Below the pieces are notes generated by a model. That model did not search any database. It saw nothing but the letters and a program-made list of their open reading frames with translations, and was not told the DNA's origin. The position numbers and the translations under genes were made by a program. This document shows, one piece after another, positions 63,545 to 64,000 of a stretch of DNA of 64,000 nucleotides; positions within the stretch are counted from its first letter, which is position 1, and each line of letters begins with the position of its first letter. This DNA is from Streptococcus hillyeri (lineage in GTDB: Bacteria; Bacillota; Bacilli; Lactobacillales; Streptococcaceae): contig NZ_RCVM01000001.1 in the NCBI RefSeq assembly GCF_003686955.1, positions 286,545-350,544 of the forward strand. The letters run 5' to 3'.

Positions 63545-64000
63545 CCAATATCGTTTGGGTGCAACTATCATTTGTTGGTAATTTCCCAAAGTAATTTCCA
63601 CTTTAGCTTTCGAAGTGGAAATTAGTCTAAAACGGATTTTTATGGTGGAATTAAGTCTGAGACGTTTGTGTTAGAAATGAGTCCTTACTATGACAAAATA
63701 TAAACACCTTACCCTCTCAGACCGCAATGACATCCAACTTGGCTTAGAACGTGGAGAAACCTTCAAAGCCATTGGACAAACTATCCTAAAAGATCCTACT
63801 ACCGTTTCCAAAGAGGTCAAACGTAACAGACAGGTCAGAACCTCTACCAGTGATGGGCTTCCTTGCCCTCTCATTGATAAATCCCCATTTGTCTGTAACG
63901 GATGTCCTAAGAGAAGACAAAATTGTGGCTACAAGAAAATCTTCTACCTCGCTAAACAGGCTCAAAAACAATACGAACAAACCCTCGTTGAGGCTCGAGA
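63545..64000 (+). mobile_element. IS30-family insertion sequence, left part (runs off the window)
   Basis: Begins somewhere in 63545-63640; the exact terminal inverted repeat cannot be set without the other end. The leader holds a hairpin AATTTCCAC / GTGGAAATT (63593-63623) and an imperfect direct repeat starting GTGGAAATTAGTCT (63615) and GTGGAATTAAGTCT (63645). Confidence 0.6.
63690..64000 (+). CDS. IS30-family transposase, N-terminal part
   Basis: About 103 codons of the transposase are in the window. The N-terminus (MTKYKHLTLSDRNDIQLGLE, then ETFKAIGQTILKDPTTVSKEVKRN) is the IS30-type helix-turn-helix that binds the element ends. A cysteine-rich stretch (FVCNGCPKRRQNCGYKK) common in streptococcal members follows. 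The catalytic DDE domain lies beyond the window. The start ATG at 63690 has only a weak upstream ribosome site. Confidence 0.85.
   Translation, partial: MTKYKHLTLSDRNDIQLGLERGETFKAIGQTILKDPTTVSKEVKRNRQVRTSTSDGLPCPLIDKSPFVCNGCPKRRQNCGYKKIFYLAKQAQKQYEQTLVEAR

Noticed and set aside
63671..63980. Minus-strand ORFs at the right end of the window
   Set aside because: They are antisense to the IS30 transposase, whose plus-strand frame shows the expected HTH and cysteine motif.

Overview
This window reads as the chromosome of a Streptococcus, probably of the pyogenic group. The base composition is low G+C. Core genes are streptococcal in sequence (pbp2b, recR, xerS with a dif_SL-type site, rnc-smc, pyrF/pyrE, a folT riboswitch), and host-directed genes typical of that genus are present (an EndoS-type IgG endoglycosidase and an M26 zinc protease). 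No rRNA or tRNA gene was seen. The species cannot be fixed from sequence alone.

Layout. 0-5 kb: 3' part of pbp2b, recR, and a secreted EndoS-like glycosidase. 5-11.9 kb: a flavin-based extracellular electron transfer (EET) locus. Its core runs rightward (type II NADH dehydrogenase with a C-terminal membrane domain, polyprenyl diphosphate synthase, flavinylated lipoprotein, FMN transferase, DHNA prenyltransferase). The two accessory genes eetB-like and eetA-like sit at its ends in the opposite direction, and both look leaderless. 12-17.6 kb: a large M26 metalloprotease with an N-terminal LPKTG. 18-31.6 kb: an A+T-rich mobile island. It carries a DUF4365 nuclease-like protein, a type IIS-like restriction-modification pair, a well-folded non-coding RNA with its own promoter and terminator, three consecutive tyrosine-recombinase-type proteins, a coiled-coil TnpC-like protein and a zinc-ribbon array protein. 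TGTACATTTT-type repeats lie at both ends. 31.8-32.9 kb: dif_SL and xerS, the replication-terminus dimer-resolution system, with the xerS promoter overlapping dif.

33-41.4 kb: a decaying citrate/oxaloacetate decarboxylase locus. oadB has lost its 3' end, citM has an internal in-frame deletion, citC is cut off and fused to a truncated acetyltransferase, and oadA and the citrate lyase genes are absent. citO, citG and the biotin carrier remain intact. 41.5-44 kb: gdhA, gloA and a DUF308 protein. 44-49.3 kb: a tightly overlapping five-gene cluster (OleD-like reductase, metallo-beta-lactamase-fold hydrolase, adenylate-forming enzyme, KAS III-type ketosynthase, UGT-like glycosyltransferase). It looks like a biosynthetic operon for a glycosylated fatty-acid-derived product, and I cannot match it to a named pathway. 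49.5-58 kb: hemolysin III and DUF1836 genes, an MFS transporter with an Rgg-type regulator, an ABC-F ATPase, an acetyltransferase, folT under a tetrahydrofolate riboswitch, and a PyrR-attenuated pyrF/pyrE operon containing a frameshifted pyrophosphatase-like gene. 58-64 kb: smc, rnc, folD and the start of an IS30-family element.

Most notable: the structured RNA ahead of the recombinase trio, the five-gene ketosynthase/glycosyltransferase cluster, the split EET locus with apparently leaderless accessory genes, and the insertion of the island beside dif_SL. Several genes carry single-base frameshifts (third recombinase, zinc-ribbon protein, pyrophosphatase-like gene). These could be real decay or assembly errors.
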